Position numbers and translations under genes: made by a program. This document shows, in pieces, positions 18,141 through 28,969 of a DNA stretch of 64,000 nt. Numbering within the stretch: position 1 is the stretch's first letter; the number at the start of each line of letters is the position of its first letter. The notes under the pieces were generated by a model that was not told the DNA's origin, made no database searches, and saw only the letters and a program-made list of their open reading frames with translations. This DNA comes from CAVPLM01 sp963713545 (lineage in GTDB: Bacteria > Actinomycetota > Thermoleophilia > RBG-16-64-13), in the NCBI GenBank assembly GCA_963713545.1, contig CAVQME010000010.1, forward strand, positions 434,001 through 498,000. The letters run 5' to 3'.

Positions 18141-19334
18141 ATGAAGAAGTCGGTCGTATTGCTTACAGCCCTGGCACTCGGCATCGGAGTGGCCGGTTGC
18201 TCCGCCGCCCAAGCTGCCGACGACACCGAGGTCCTCGCCGCGCAGGCTGTCGCCGTGACCGTATCCGACACAGAGTCCTCGGACGATTCGGAATCTCTTG
18301 ATGTTTTGGGTGACTACGCCGAAGGCGTCGTCGAGATCGTCCTGGGCGAGACGATTACCGTCAGCGACGCAGGCGCGAGCGTCGATGGCACTACCGTCAA
18401 CATCACCGCGGCCGGGGTCTACAGCATCAGCGGGACCCTCGCCGACGGTCAGATCAACGTCGACGCCAAGGGGAAGGTCTACCTTGAGTTCAAGGGCGTA
18501 GACATCACCAGCAGTTCCGGCCCCGCCCTCAACATCATCGACGCCAAGAAGGTGACGCTCACCCTTGTGGAAGGTACGACCAACTACCTTGCCGACGCCA
18601 AGAACGCCGGTGAGAGCGACGCCGTCCTGTTCACCAACGATACGTTGGTGATCAACGGCAGTGGTGAGCTCGTTGTGACCGGCAACAACCTGGAGGGCAT
18701 CTCCAGCGACGACGACCTGATCATAGACAGCGGTACGATCAGAGTGACCGCCGCTGACGACGGCCTGAGCGCGCACGATGACATCACCGTCAACGACGGC
18801 TCTGTCTTCATCACCGCCGGAGGCGACGGGATCGACTCCAATGGGACGGTCAACATCAACGGCGGTACGGTCGTCTCCTTCGGCAGCACCGCTGGGGGCG
18901 ATGGCGGGCTCGACGCCATTGGCGCCTTCACCATCACCGGCGGCACGCTGATCGCCGGCGGCGAAAGCGTGGCCGCGCCGAGCGACGACTCCACTCAACC
19001 CTCGGTATACGTGACTTCCGCCTCAGTCCAGGCCGCCGGCACGATCGTCCACATCGAGAAGGATGGTGAGGAGGTCCTTACCTTCGCGGCGCCCAAGGAA
19101 TTCACGAACGTGCTCTTCAGCTCGGGGGATCTGACGAACGACACGACCTACGACGTCTCCATCGGGGGCAGCTCCACAGTCACCCCGGTCGACGGATTCT
19201 GTGCCGACGGCGCCTATGCGCCAAGCGAGGTCGGCACCACCGTGTCTGTCACCGCGGCGACAGCCCCAGCCGGCGCCGGCGCGCCCCCCGGCGGCGCCGG
19301 CGCGGCTGTCCCCTCCGACGCGACAAGGCCATGA
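18141..19334 (+). CDS. Beta-helix carbohydrate-binding lipoprotein (Cthe_2159 type)
   Basis: A 397-residue lipoprotein: basic MKKS, hydrophobic core and lipobox GVAGC with Cys near residue 19. After an acidic linker the body is built of repeating strands such as GVYSISGTLADGQINVDA, TLVINGSGELVVTG, GISSDDDLIIDSGTI and AGGDGIDSNGTVNINGG, the hallmark of the right-handed beta-helix family typified by Clostridium thermocellum Cthe_2159, which binds polysaccharide. The tail is Ala/Gly/Pro-rich. It overlaps the VTC gene start (ATGA). Attachment of surface glycan or polymer at the membrane is inferred from the locus. Confidence 0.8.
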   Translation: MKKSVVLLTALALGIGVAGCSAAQAADDTEVLAAQAVAVTVSDTESSDDSESLDVLGDYAEGVVEIVLGETITVSDAGASVDGTTVNITAAGVYSISGTLADGQINVDAKGKVYLEFKGVDITSSSGPALNIIDAKKVTLTLVEGTTNYLADAKNAGESDAVLFTNDTLVINGSGELVVTGNNLEGISSDDDLIIDSGTIRVTAADDGLSAHDDITVNDGSVFITAGGDGIDSNGTVNINGGTVVSFGSTAGGDGGLDAIGAFTITGGTLIAGGESVAAPSDDSTQPSVYVTSASVQAAGTIVHIEKDGEEVLTFAAPKEFTNVLFSSGDLTNDTTYDVSIGGSSTVTPVDGFCADGAYAPSEVGTTVSVTAATAPAGAGAPPGGAGAAVPSDATRP

Positions 19335-20380
19335 AGCCGGCGCCGGGCGCGATCCCGACCGTGTGGCCGGCCACTGAGGCCGGTTGTCCGCCCAACCTCC
19401 ATCTGACCGTGATGTGTCCGGCAGCGGCCGTTCCCGCGCTCAGCAAGCGCGTGGAGCAGAAATTCTTCATCACCCCGCAGCGGGAGACGCTGGCTTTGGC
19501 GCTGCTCCAGAGGACCTGCCGCCCAGACCCGTTCCACCCTCACGACCAGGTCAACAGTCTCTACTTCGATACTTTCGACCTCGACCAGCACGAAAGATCC
19601 GACGCCGGGGACTTCGCCAAGGACAAGGTCAGAATCCGCTGGTACGGCCAAGAACACGATCCGCACAAAACGATCATGGGCGCCGCTTCCTTGGGCGCCG
19701 CTTTCGTGGGCGCCGCTTCCGTGGGCGCCGCTCCATCCACCGGCCGCGCTGACCGGGCCCAGTCCTCCGCCGAGGCGAACGGGGAAGTCCCGGTCTGGCT
19801 CGAGCTGAAGTCGCGGCGCGGTTTCGCTTCCACCAAGCAGCGCCTGCCCCTCTCGGTGCATCCGGAGGCGCTCTCCTTCAGGGCGCTCGGAAGGGGGATC
19901 CTGCCTCCGCGGGTGCTGAGAGAGACGGTGGCTGGCTTCGGCTTCTTCGCCCGAGGGCATCTGCGACCCGTAGTCACCATATCCTATTGGCGCTACCGCT
20001 TCGTGGAGCCGCGGACCGGCTTCAGGATCTCCATCGATTCGCACATCCGCTCTTCGGTGGTCATGCCCGGCCGTGGGATCGGCGAGAGAGGGCTGGAGCT
20101 CCCCGGCGCGGTGGTAGAGGTCAAGGGCCCGGTCTTCGACATGCCGGTGCCGCTGCTGCAGCTCGCCCAGATCGGCTCCTCATGGGGACGGTACTCGAAG
20201 TACTCTTCAAGCCTGGACGCCCACGCCGCCACCAGGGGGGGCGTATCCAGACTGTGGCCGGCCGGGATGATGGAGAAGGAGCCGGGCGTTCTGGCTCCGG
20301 TGTCGGGTGTGGTGGACTCACCCAAGGCGGAGCAGTCGCCCGTGCGAACGTTGCTGGTCGGAGACTACGAAACGGAATAG
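19331..20380 (+). CDS. VTC domain (polyphosphate polymerase-like) protein
   Basis: A 349-residue protein of the VTC superfamily, whose yeast member polymerises polyphosphate inside a tunnel lined by basic residues. Visible features: KRVEQKFFI, VNSLYFDTFDLDQHE, KVRIRWYG, WLELKSRRG, ISYWRYRFVEP and VVEVKG, which supply the Lys/Arg/Glu tunnel residues. Between the KVRIRWYG and WLELK strands lies an extra ~45-residue Ala/Gly-rich insert encoded by a 15-base tandem repeat. Located between the beta-helix lipoprotein and a DUF4956 protein, a pairing seen in many bacteria; actual polyphosphate synthesis is not shown for this group. Confidence 0.8.
   Translation: MKPAPGAIPTVWPATEAGCPPNLHLTVMCPAAAVPALSKRVEQKFFITPQRETLALALLQRTCRPDPFHPHDQVNSLYFDTFDLDQHERSDAGDFAKDKVRIRWYGQEHDPHKTIMGAASLGAAFVGAASVGAAPSTGRADRAQSSAEANGEVPVWLELKSRRGFASTKQRLPLSVHPEALSFRALGRGILPPRVLRETVAGFGFFARGHLRPVVTISYWRYRFVEPRTGFRISIDSHIRSSVVMPGRGIGERGLELPGAVVEVKGPVFDMPVPLLQLAQIGSSWGRYSKYSSSLDAHAATRGGVSRLWPAGMMEKEPGVLAPVSGVVDSPKAEQSPVRTLLVGDYETE
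19678..19735 (+). repeat. 15-bp tandem repeat inside the VTC gene
   Basis: Just under four copies of GGGCGCCGCTTCCGT-like units in frame encode GAASL-GAAFV-GAASV-GAAPS. The repeat can change in copy number without frameshift and sits in a loop of the VTC fold. Confidence 0.85.
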
Positions 20381-20392
20381 GGAGGTCGGGGC

Positions 20393-21064
20393 ATGTGGCA
20401 GGAGATCCAGACGGTCTGGGAGGGGATGCAGTCGTCGCTCAGCACCACCGAGGCCGTCATCGCCATCGCCTTTTCGGTGCTGTTCTCGTTGATCGTCTAT
20501 TTCATGTACCAGGTCTTCTACGGATCGAGGCACATCGGGGCCGGCGTCCAGCGCATGTTCCTTCTGGGCGGGCCTGCTATCACCGTCCTCTTCCTGGGCA
20601 TCCAGACCTCCATCCCTCTGTCCTTGGGACTCCTGGGTGCCCTGTCGTTCGTGCGCTTCCGGACTCCGGTGAAAGACCCGGCCGAGATCGGCTTCCTCCT
20701 CCTCTTGATCGCCTCCTCCATCGGGGCTTCATCCGGCAACTTCATGCTCATCGCGATGCTCTTCGTGGCGACGTTCCTGATCTTGATAATCAAGTGGTTC
20801 TTCCGCGACCGGACGGCCGTGGGCGCCCGAGGCAGCCTTATGATCTCCGTTTCCCAGACCGATTTCAGCCGGCTCGAAGAGCAGCTCAAGGGTTTCCTCA
20901 CCACCCGGCTCAAGAGCCTCAAGCTGGAATCTATGTCGGTGGTCGACAGCCGCGTGAACCTTCAATACCAGTACAAACAAGAGCCCACGCTCGACTGGAC
21001 AGCCTTCGCCAACGACCTGAACACGAGCACGGCACCGGCCACGGTCGAGATCTTCGTGGGATAG
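20393..21064 (+). CDS. DUF4956 membrane protein
   Basis: A 223-residue protein with three or four hydrophobic segments (around residues 19-42, 58-80, 97-130) and a soluble C-terminal ferredoxin-like domain. The signature ALSFVRFRTPVKDPAEIGFLLLLI-type stretch (core SFVRFRTPVKDP) is diagnostic of DUF4956. These proteins regularly accompany VTC-domain and CotH-type proteins and are thought to form part of a membrane polymer-handling unit; no reaction is known. Twelve bases after the VTC stop, with GGAGG upstream. Confidence 0.85.
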   Translation: MWQEIQTVWEGMQSSLSTTEAVIAIAFSVLFSLIVYFMYQVFYGSRHIGAGVQRMFLLGGPAITVLFLGIQTSIPLSLGLLGALSFVRFRTPVKDPAEIGFLLLLIASSIGASSGNFMLIAMLFVATFLILIIKWFFRDRTAVGARGSLMISVSQTDFSRLEEQLKGFLTTRLKSLKLESMSVVDSRVNLQYQYKQEPTLDWTAFANDLNTSTAPATVEIFVG

Positions 21065-21138
21065 CCTCCCACATCTGAACGAATCCCCGGAAGGAGCCTG
21101 CGATCACATTCTCTAGACGGACAATCATCACGGCGTCC

Positions 21139-23133
21139 ATGGCAGTCTTCGTGGCACTTACCCTGACGGTGGCCGTCGTCGGTTGCGACAGCTCTGAGGC
21201 TGCCGCGGACACGCAGGCGCCGGCATCGAGTGAGGCGACCGTCTCCACGGCCGACGGGAACACCGCTTCTAACGGCGTTTCCACTACCGACTCGGCCGCC
21301 GCCGGTACGAGCTCAGCGGGCGCAACGGACGCGACCGCTGCGACCGTCTACTCCCAGGCCATGTCCGTCAGCTTCGCCGAGGAAGACCTTGACGACACCT
21401 GGGATGATTCCACAGCCGTCAACATCACTCTGGCCGATGGCACCGCCAAGGTCTTCGGATCAGGGGCCGAGGTCAACGGCGGCAAGGTGACCATCACCGC
21501 AGGCGGCACCTATCTCCTCAGCGGGAGTCTCGATGACGGGCAGATCGTCGTCGACACCCAGGACAAGGAGACGGTGCGGCTGGTGTTGAACGGAGCCGAC
21601 ATCTCTTGTTCAACGAGTGCGCCCATCTATGTCAAGAGCGCCAACAAGACCATCCTCATCCTGGCCGACGGCACCGAAAACCAGGTGAGCGACGGTAGTG
21701 CGTACGTCCTCGACGACGAGGAGTCGGGGGAACCAAACGCGGCCATCTTCAGCACGAGCGACCTCACCATCAACGGAGACGGGGCACTGATCGTCAACGC
21801 CAGCTATAACAACGGCATCGCCGGCAAGGACGACCTCAAGATCGTGAGCGGCGCCATCACCGTCGAAGCCGTCAACGACGGCATCAAGGGAAGGGACTGC
21901 ATCGGGATCAAGGACGGCGCGATCAAGGTCATCGCAGGCGGCGACGGCCTGCAGTCCACCAACGACGAGGATCCCGAAAGGGGATTCGTCTCCGTCGAGG
22001 GCGGCACTGTGGACATCACGGCCGGTAACGACGGCATCCAGGCCCAGACCACGCTTGGCCTAAGCGGGGGCGAGTTCACCATCGCCACCGGCGGCGGCAG
22101 CGCAAACGCGGGCGTTCGCACCGACGCCGGTTGGGACCCGGTTCAAGGGCCTGGCCAGAACGCCGCCACGACCGAGACGACCGATACAGCCACCGAATCC
22201 ACCAGCGCCAAGGGCCTGAAGGGCGGCGGGGGCGTGTTCGTCCTCGGTGGCACGTTCACCATAGATTCCGCGGATGACACCGTCCATTCCAACGGCATCA
22301 TCGAGATCAGCGGAGGCAGCCTCTCGCTCGCTTCGGGCGACGACGCGTTGTACGCCGACGTGAGTGTGGGGATCAGCGCCGGCGACCTCAGCGTCAGCGC
22401 GTCCTACGAGGGCATCGAGAGCAACGTGATCACTATCGATGATGGTACCGTCCGTGTGGTGTCGAGCGACGACGGCATCAACGGGGTCAGTAGCGCCGCA
22501 GCTTCGGCGACGACGCCCGCGATGGGGCAAGGCCCTGGCGGTGAATCCGGCGACGCCCAGCTCGTTATCAACGGGGGGTACACGGCCGTCGACTCCGGCG
22601 GGGACGGCATGGATATCAACGGTACGATCCGGATGACCGGGGGCACCGTCCTCATAAACGGACCCACCAACGACGGCAACGGGCCGCTCGACTACTATGG
22701 CTCGTTCAACGTGACCGGTGGCCTGCTCTTCGCCGGCGGCAGCTCCGGCATGGCCGAGGCACCCAGCGAGACCTCGACGCAGTACTCGATCATGGTGAAC
22801 TTCGAGCAAGCCCAGCAGGCCGGCACCCTCCTCCACATCGAAGATGAGGATGGCAACGAGCTGCTCACGTTCGCACCCACGAAGCAGTACCAATCGGTGG
22901 TGCTCAGTTCCCCCGATATCCAGAACGGTTCCGCCTACATCGTCTATGTGGGCGGCAGTTCCACCGGCACGGTCACCGATAGCCTCTACTCAGGGGGGAC
23001 ATACACTCCCGGCACGGAATACACGACCCTCACCGTCTCCAGCATGACGACCATCTATGGGTCGGCGGGTATGGGGGGCGGAGGCATGCCGGGAGGAGGC
23101 GGGGCCGGAGCTCCTCCTGGCGGAAGAAGATGA
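21139..23133 (+). CDS. Beta-helix carbohydrate-binding lipoprotein (Cthe_2159 type), larger paralogue
   Basis: From the ATG at 21139 it is 664 residues; hydrophobic core, lipobox VVGC, a Ser/Thr/Ala linker and then beta-helix repeats (GTYLLSGSLDDGQIVVDT, DLTINGDGALIVNA, GIAGKDDLKIVSGAITVEA, GGTFTIDSADDTVHSNG) and a Gly-rich C-terminus. It is about 1.6 times the length of the first paralogue. The ATG has no ribosome-binding site and gives no basic n-region; a strong GGAAGGAG lies six bases before an ATC at 21103 that would add FSRRTIITAS, a proper signal-peptide start. No ATG/GTG/TTG lies between that site and the in-frame TGA at 21076. Confidence 0.8.
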   Translation: MAVFVALTLTVAVVGCDSSEAAADTQAPASSEATVSTADGNTASNGVSTTDSAAAGTSSAGATDATAATVYSQAMSVSFAEEDLDDTWDDSTAVNITLADGTAKVFGSGAEVNGGKVTITAGGTYLLSGSLDDGQIVVDTQDKETVRLVLNGADISCSTSAPIYVKSANKTILILADGTENQVSDGSAYVLDDEESGEPNAAIFSTSDLTINGDGALIVNASYNNGIAGKDDLKIVSGAITVEAVNDGIKGRDCIGIKDGAIKVIAGGDGLQSTNDEDPERGFVSVEGGTVDITAGNDGIQAQTTLGLSGGEFTIATGGGSANAGVRTDAGWDPVQGPGQNAATTETTDTATESTSAKGLKGGGGVFVLGGTFTIDSADDTVHSNGIIEISGGSLSLASGDDALYADVSVGISAGDLSVSASYEGIESNVITIDDGTVRVVSSDDGINGVSSAAASATTPAMGQGPGGESGDAQLVINGGYTAVDSGGDGMDINGTIRMTGGTVLINGPTNDGNGPLDYYGSFNVTGGLLFAGGSSGMAEAPSETSTQYSIMVNFEQAQQAGTLLHIEDEDGNELLTFAPTKQYQSVVLSSPDIQNGSAYIVYVGGSSTGTVTDSLYSGGTYTPGTEYTTLTVSSMTTIYGSAGMGGGGMPGGGGAGAPPGGRR

Positions 23134-23161
23134 CGAAGTCCTCCGATGCGCTGATGAAGAA

Positions 23162-23186
23162 AGGGGCCCGGCATCCCCGGGCCTCT
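23162..23186. terminator. Terminator hairpin between convergent genes
   Basis: A 10-bp G+C-rich stem (23162-23171 with 23177-23186, one G-T pair) with a 5-base loop lies between the lipoprotein stop and the radical SAM stop and can serve both strands. Confidence 0.55.
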
Positions 23187-23190
23187 GCAG

Positions 23191-24711
23191 TCAGTGGCCT
23201 ACCGGCGCCAGTCTGTCGTCGGCCCGCTCGGTCTCGAGCTCGGCATCGGCGATAAGCGGCTCGGCGTCCGCGACATCTTCAGCGTCTGCGACAGCTTCAG
23301 CGTCCGCGACCGGCTCCAGGTCCGCCACATCTTCAGCGACCGCGATCGCCTCGGTGCCGGCCGACGTGGTCTCGCTGAGGCAACTCCAGATGGGGTTGAA
23401 GATGCGACTCGCCTCTACCGAGTACTCGTCCATCTCCTTCTGCAGGTCGACCAGGATCGAGTCGGCGCCATCGTGGGTCGGGTGGGCCCCGGTGCACGCC
23501 ATGATCTCGCGCGAACACTTCGGATTGTCGATCCACATACAGGGCATGAGAAGGTTCTCGTTGAAGGGCTGCCGGCTGCGGATCTCGCGGAAGAAGGGGG
23601 AATTGAACGCTTCCAGCAGGCTCATGTCACGGATGTTGTCGGTCGCGAAATGGGTGAAGATGCAGGGCTCGACCCAGCCCTCGCTGGTGATGTGCATGTA
23701 GTGCTTGCCGGCGATGCAGCCCCCCACCCAGGGAGCATCTCCCCAGAAATCGACAGGGAAGAAGGGCTTGGTGGACCGGAGCCGGTGGATGCCTTCACGG
23801 AACTGCTCCCGCTGGGCCGGCGCGGGCATCATCCCTACGTCAGGCTCGCGGCCTATAGGCATATAGAGGAAGTGCCAAGCGATCATCGCCCCTTTGGCGA
23901 CCAATGGATCGACGAACTCGTCGCTGACGAGGACGTCCCAGTTGCTGCTGGTCACGGTGGCCGAATAGCCGAAAGGCACGCCCGCCTCGCCCAGCCGGTC
24001 CATGACGCTCGTGACCTGCTTGTGGACGCCGGGGCCCCGCCTTTGGTCGGTCAGCTCGGGGGTACCGTCAACACTTAGCATGAGAGCGATGTTCCCGACC
24101 CTGGCCGACTCGGCGATGATCTCGTCGGTGATCAGAGTGCCATTGGTGAAGATCTGGAACATCGAGTCCCTGTTCGCACGAGCGAAGCCGAGGAGATCGG
24201 GGTAAAGGAACGGTTCACCTCCCAGGAAGGTGAACAGGTATACGCCCATATCGTTGCCCTCGTCGACGATGCGCTGCAAGAGACCCCTCTCGAGATCCTG
24301 ATCCGGCGAGTACTCCCCGGCGTAGCAGCCCGCGCAGGTGAGATTGCACCTCATGGTGGGGCTCATCAGTATGGTGGTCGGGGCTCTCATGCCCGTGGTC
24401 TCGCTGAGCTCTTTCCTCTTGGCATCGCCCCGGAGAAGAGTGTTGACGACCAGGCACTCGATGAAGCGATCACGGCATTCCGGGCTGAGCTTGGTGGTCA
24501 CGTGGCGCGCAATCTGGAGCACCGGATGGTCGGCTTCGACTTTGTCGCATAGGAACCGGACCGAGCCCTTGTGAGAGTCGGGCGTTATCTTCTCCGCAAG
24601 CTTGAAAGCCTTGACGATCTTCGGCTTGTCCCCGCCGGCGGCGAGGTTGAGCATGCGGTTGATCATCCGCCGCTGCACCGCGTTGTAGAGCCCGTCTACC
24701 TGACTCACCAA
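23191..24711 (-). CDS. Radical SAM protein with SPASM-like C-terminal cysteines
   Basis: A 506-residue radical SAM enzyme. The [4Fe-4S]/SAM motif CNLTCAGCYAGEY lies near residue 125, followed by FLGGEPFLYPDL and IFTNGTLITDE. Later cysteines (GGCIAGKHY, EPCIFTHF, PCMWIDNPKC, MACTGAHP) would hold auxiliary clusters as in SPASM maturases. Residues ~1-110 are an extra helical domain. The last ~45 residues are an Ala/Asp/Glu repeat (VADAEAVADAEDVADAE) with no obvious structure. The substrate is unknown. It converges on the beta-helix lipoprotein gene, separated by a hairpin, and diverges from the P-type ATPase. Confidence 0.8.
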   Translation of the reverse strand: MVSQVDGLYNAVQRRMINRMLNLAAGGDKPKIVKAFKLAEKITPDSHKGSVRFLCDKVEADHPVLQIARHVTTKLSPECRDRFIECLVVNTLLRGDAKRKELSETTGMRAPTTILMSPTMRCNLTCAGCYAGEYSPDQDLERGLLQRIVDEGNDMGVYLFTFLGGEPFLYPDLLGFARANRDSMFQIFTNGTLITDEIIAESARVGNIALMLSVDGTPELTDQRRGPGVHKQVTSVMDRLGEAGVPFGYSATVTSSNWDVLVSDEFVDPLVAKGAMIAWHFLYMPIGREPDVGMMPAPAQREQFREGIHRLRSTKPFFPVDFWGDAPWVGGCIAGKHYMHITSEGWVEPCIFTHFATDNIRDMSLLEAFNSPFFREIRSRQPFNENLLMPCMWIDNPKCSREIMACTGAHPTHDGADSILVDLQKEMDEYSVEASRIFNPIWSCLSETTSAGTEAIAVAEDVADLEPVADAEAVADAEDVADAEPLIADAELETERADDRLAPVGH

Positions 24712-24974
24712 CTCCTCCTTCGCCGTCTCGCCAGATCGTGCGGTCGACCGTGAGTACAGAAGCCTGGGCCCCCATTCTACCGCCGCAGGCGGGACAACGG
24801 AACTGCCGTCGCCGCAAACCGAGCAGCCTGGACCAAATCTGCTACCAAAACAGCGGGCAGAGACGTGGCGCTTACCGCTGCCATCTCCTACACTGGTAGC
24901 GTGAATGATGCACGCGCGGGGAGCAACGCGCGCGAATCCGGCGACGACGACCCACGGTCTGGGGGAGAACGATC

Positions 24975-27785
<2,811 letters not shown>

Positions 27786-27818
27786 GCCTATACCTTCGTA
27801 GGAGCGAGTGGGCCCCGA

Positions 27819-27858
27819 AGTGGCTCGGGGGACGGCATTCGCCGTCCCCCGAGCCACT
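27819..27858. terminator. Long bidirectional terminator hairpin
   Basis: A perfect 18-bp stem (27819-27836 with 27841-27858) with a 4-base ATTC loop lies 33 bases past the ATPase stop and 60 bases past the stop of the convergent cupredoxin gene. It serves both directions; no long U tract is present. Confidence 0.75.
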
Positions 27859-27918
27859 GTTCGATTGCGGATCTCCGTGGCGCGCCGCCCGACCAGACGC
27901 GGCTGCTATTCGACTCAG

Positions 27919-28350
27919 CTACTCGACTATGACCGTGCCGGTCATTCCAGGATGGATGCTGCAGTGATAGGGATATGTGCCCGCCTGCGTGAACGTGAAA
28001 CTGAAGGTCTGGCCTTTGTCGAACAAGTCGCTCTTGAACTCCCCGTTGTCGGCCACCACGTCGTGCTGAGGCGCGTCCTCGTTGACCCACATGACCGTGT
28101 CGCCCACCTTGATCGTCACAGTCTCGGGGTCATAGGAACGGTTGGTCATGATGACTTCGACTTCGCTGCCGCCGCTATTGGCCGGAGTCGTTGTGCTGGA
28201 ACCGGAACTGGGGGCGGTGGTGGCCGTCGTGTCGCTCGAGCCGCCGTTCCCACAAGCCGCGACCAACACAGAAAGCGTGACTGTGATCACCGCTACGGCG
28301 GCCACCATCGCTGCCCTTCTAGAACCGGTGGATAGAAACAAGGCTCTCAT
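27919..28350 (-). CDS. Cupredoxin-domain lipoprotein (plastocyanin/azurin-like)
   Basis: A 143-residue exported protein: Arg-containing n-region, hydrophobic core, lipobox VAAC, Ser/Thr-rich linker, then a cupredoxin fold. Type-1 copper ligands are visible: His in DAPQHDVV, then Cys, His and Met in YHCSIHPGM. It would carry one electron at the cell surface or buffer copper. GGAGG precedes the ATG. It stands alone, converging on the P-type ATPase; no partner oxidase or reductase is encoded nearby. Confidence 0.87.
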   Translation of the reverse strand: MRALFLSTGSRRAAMVAAVAVITVTLSVLVAACGNGGSSDTTATTAPSSGSSTTTPANSGGSEVEVIMTNRSYDPETVTIKVGDTVMWVNEDAPQHDVVADNGEFKSDLFDKGQTFSFTFTQAGTYPYHCSIHPGMTGTVIVE

Positions 28351-28413
28351 CTCCGCTGACCTCCGATCGTGCTCCCCGAACAGGACGTCGGCCTCGGAAG
28401 GCCGGCCGGTGCG

Positions 28414-28800
28414 TCATACGGCCGGCTTGGGCTCCATGATGCTGAGGTAGTTGCCGTCGAGATCCTTGAACCAGGCTCCCTTGCCCTGAGAGTCTTCGAC
28501 CACGCCGTTCACCGTCTTGAGCCCTGGGAGGTCGAAATCCTCGAAGACCACACCGTGATTCTTGAGATCGGCCATCTCTTTGGCGAGATCGCCCACCACG
28601 AACCCCACTTTGGTCGCCTCGCCCTGCGCCGCCTCGGTCTGGTAGACCAGTAGTCCGGTATCGTTGAGAGAGTAGATGACCTGCCCCTCGGCCTCATGGA
28701 CTTCGCGCGGAATGAGTCCGAGCATCTTCTCGTAGAAGGTGCGCGCCCGCCCCAGGTCATGGACCGGGACGATCGCCATGACTTTCGCATCCTCTAACAT
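28414..28800 (-). CDS. VOC (glyoxalase/bleomycin-resistance) family protein
   Basis: A 128-residue two-repeat betaalphabetabetabeta protein. VMAIVPVHDLGRARTFYEKMLG opens the first module (core HDLGRARTFYEKMLG) and GAWFKDLDGNYLSIMEP closes the second, with His14-type and Glu metal positions usual for the fold. The family includes glyoxalases, dioxygenases and resistance proteins; sequence does not decide the substrate. ATG at 28800 has GGAG five bases upstream. Confidence 0.82.
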   Translation of the reverse strand: MLEDAKVMAIVPVHDLGRARTFYEKMLGLIPREVHEAEGQVIYSLNDTGLLVYQTEAAQGEATKVGFVVGDLAKEMADLKNHGVVFEDFDLPGLKTVNGVVEDSQGKGAWFKDLDGNYLSIMEPKPAV

Positions 28801-28969
28801 GATCGCTCCTGTTCCGGGTGTGGATTCGCCTCCGATGTGCAGTGGGAGTGATGTACCCAGAGGCGACCAGCTTGAGTCATGAGAGGAGGCGCCCGGCCGG
28901 CTACGGGGTCGGAGCCGGTCGCTCGCTGTACGGCCTATCGTGCCCCGCCTACGCGAACGGCCCCAGAGG

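Noticed and set aside
19678..19735. Short repeat as a CRISPR-like array
   Set aside because: Units are contiguous without spacers and in frame within a gene.
27855..27870. GTTCGATT as a tRNA T-loop
   Set aside because: It is the flank of the terminator hairpin; no acceptor, D or anticodon stem can be formed around it.
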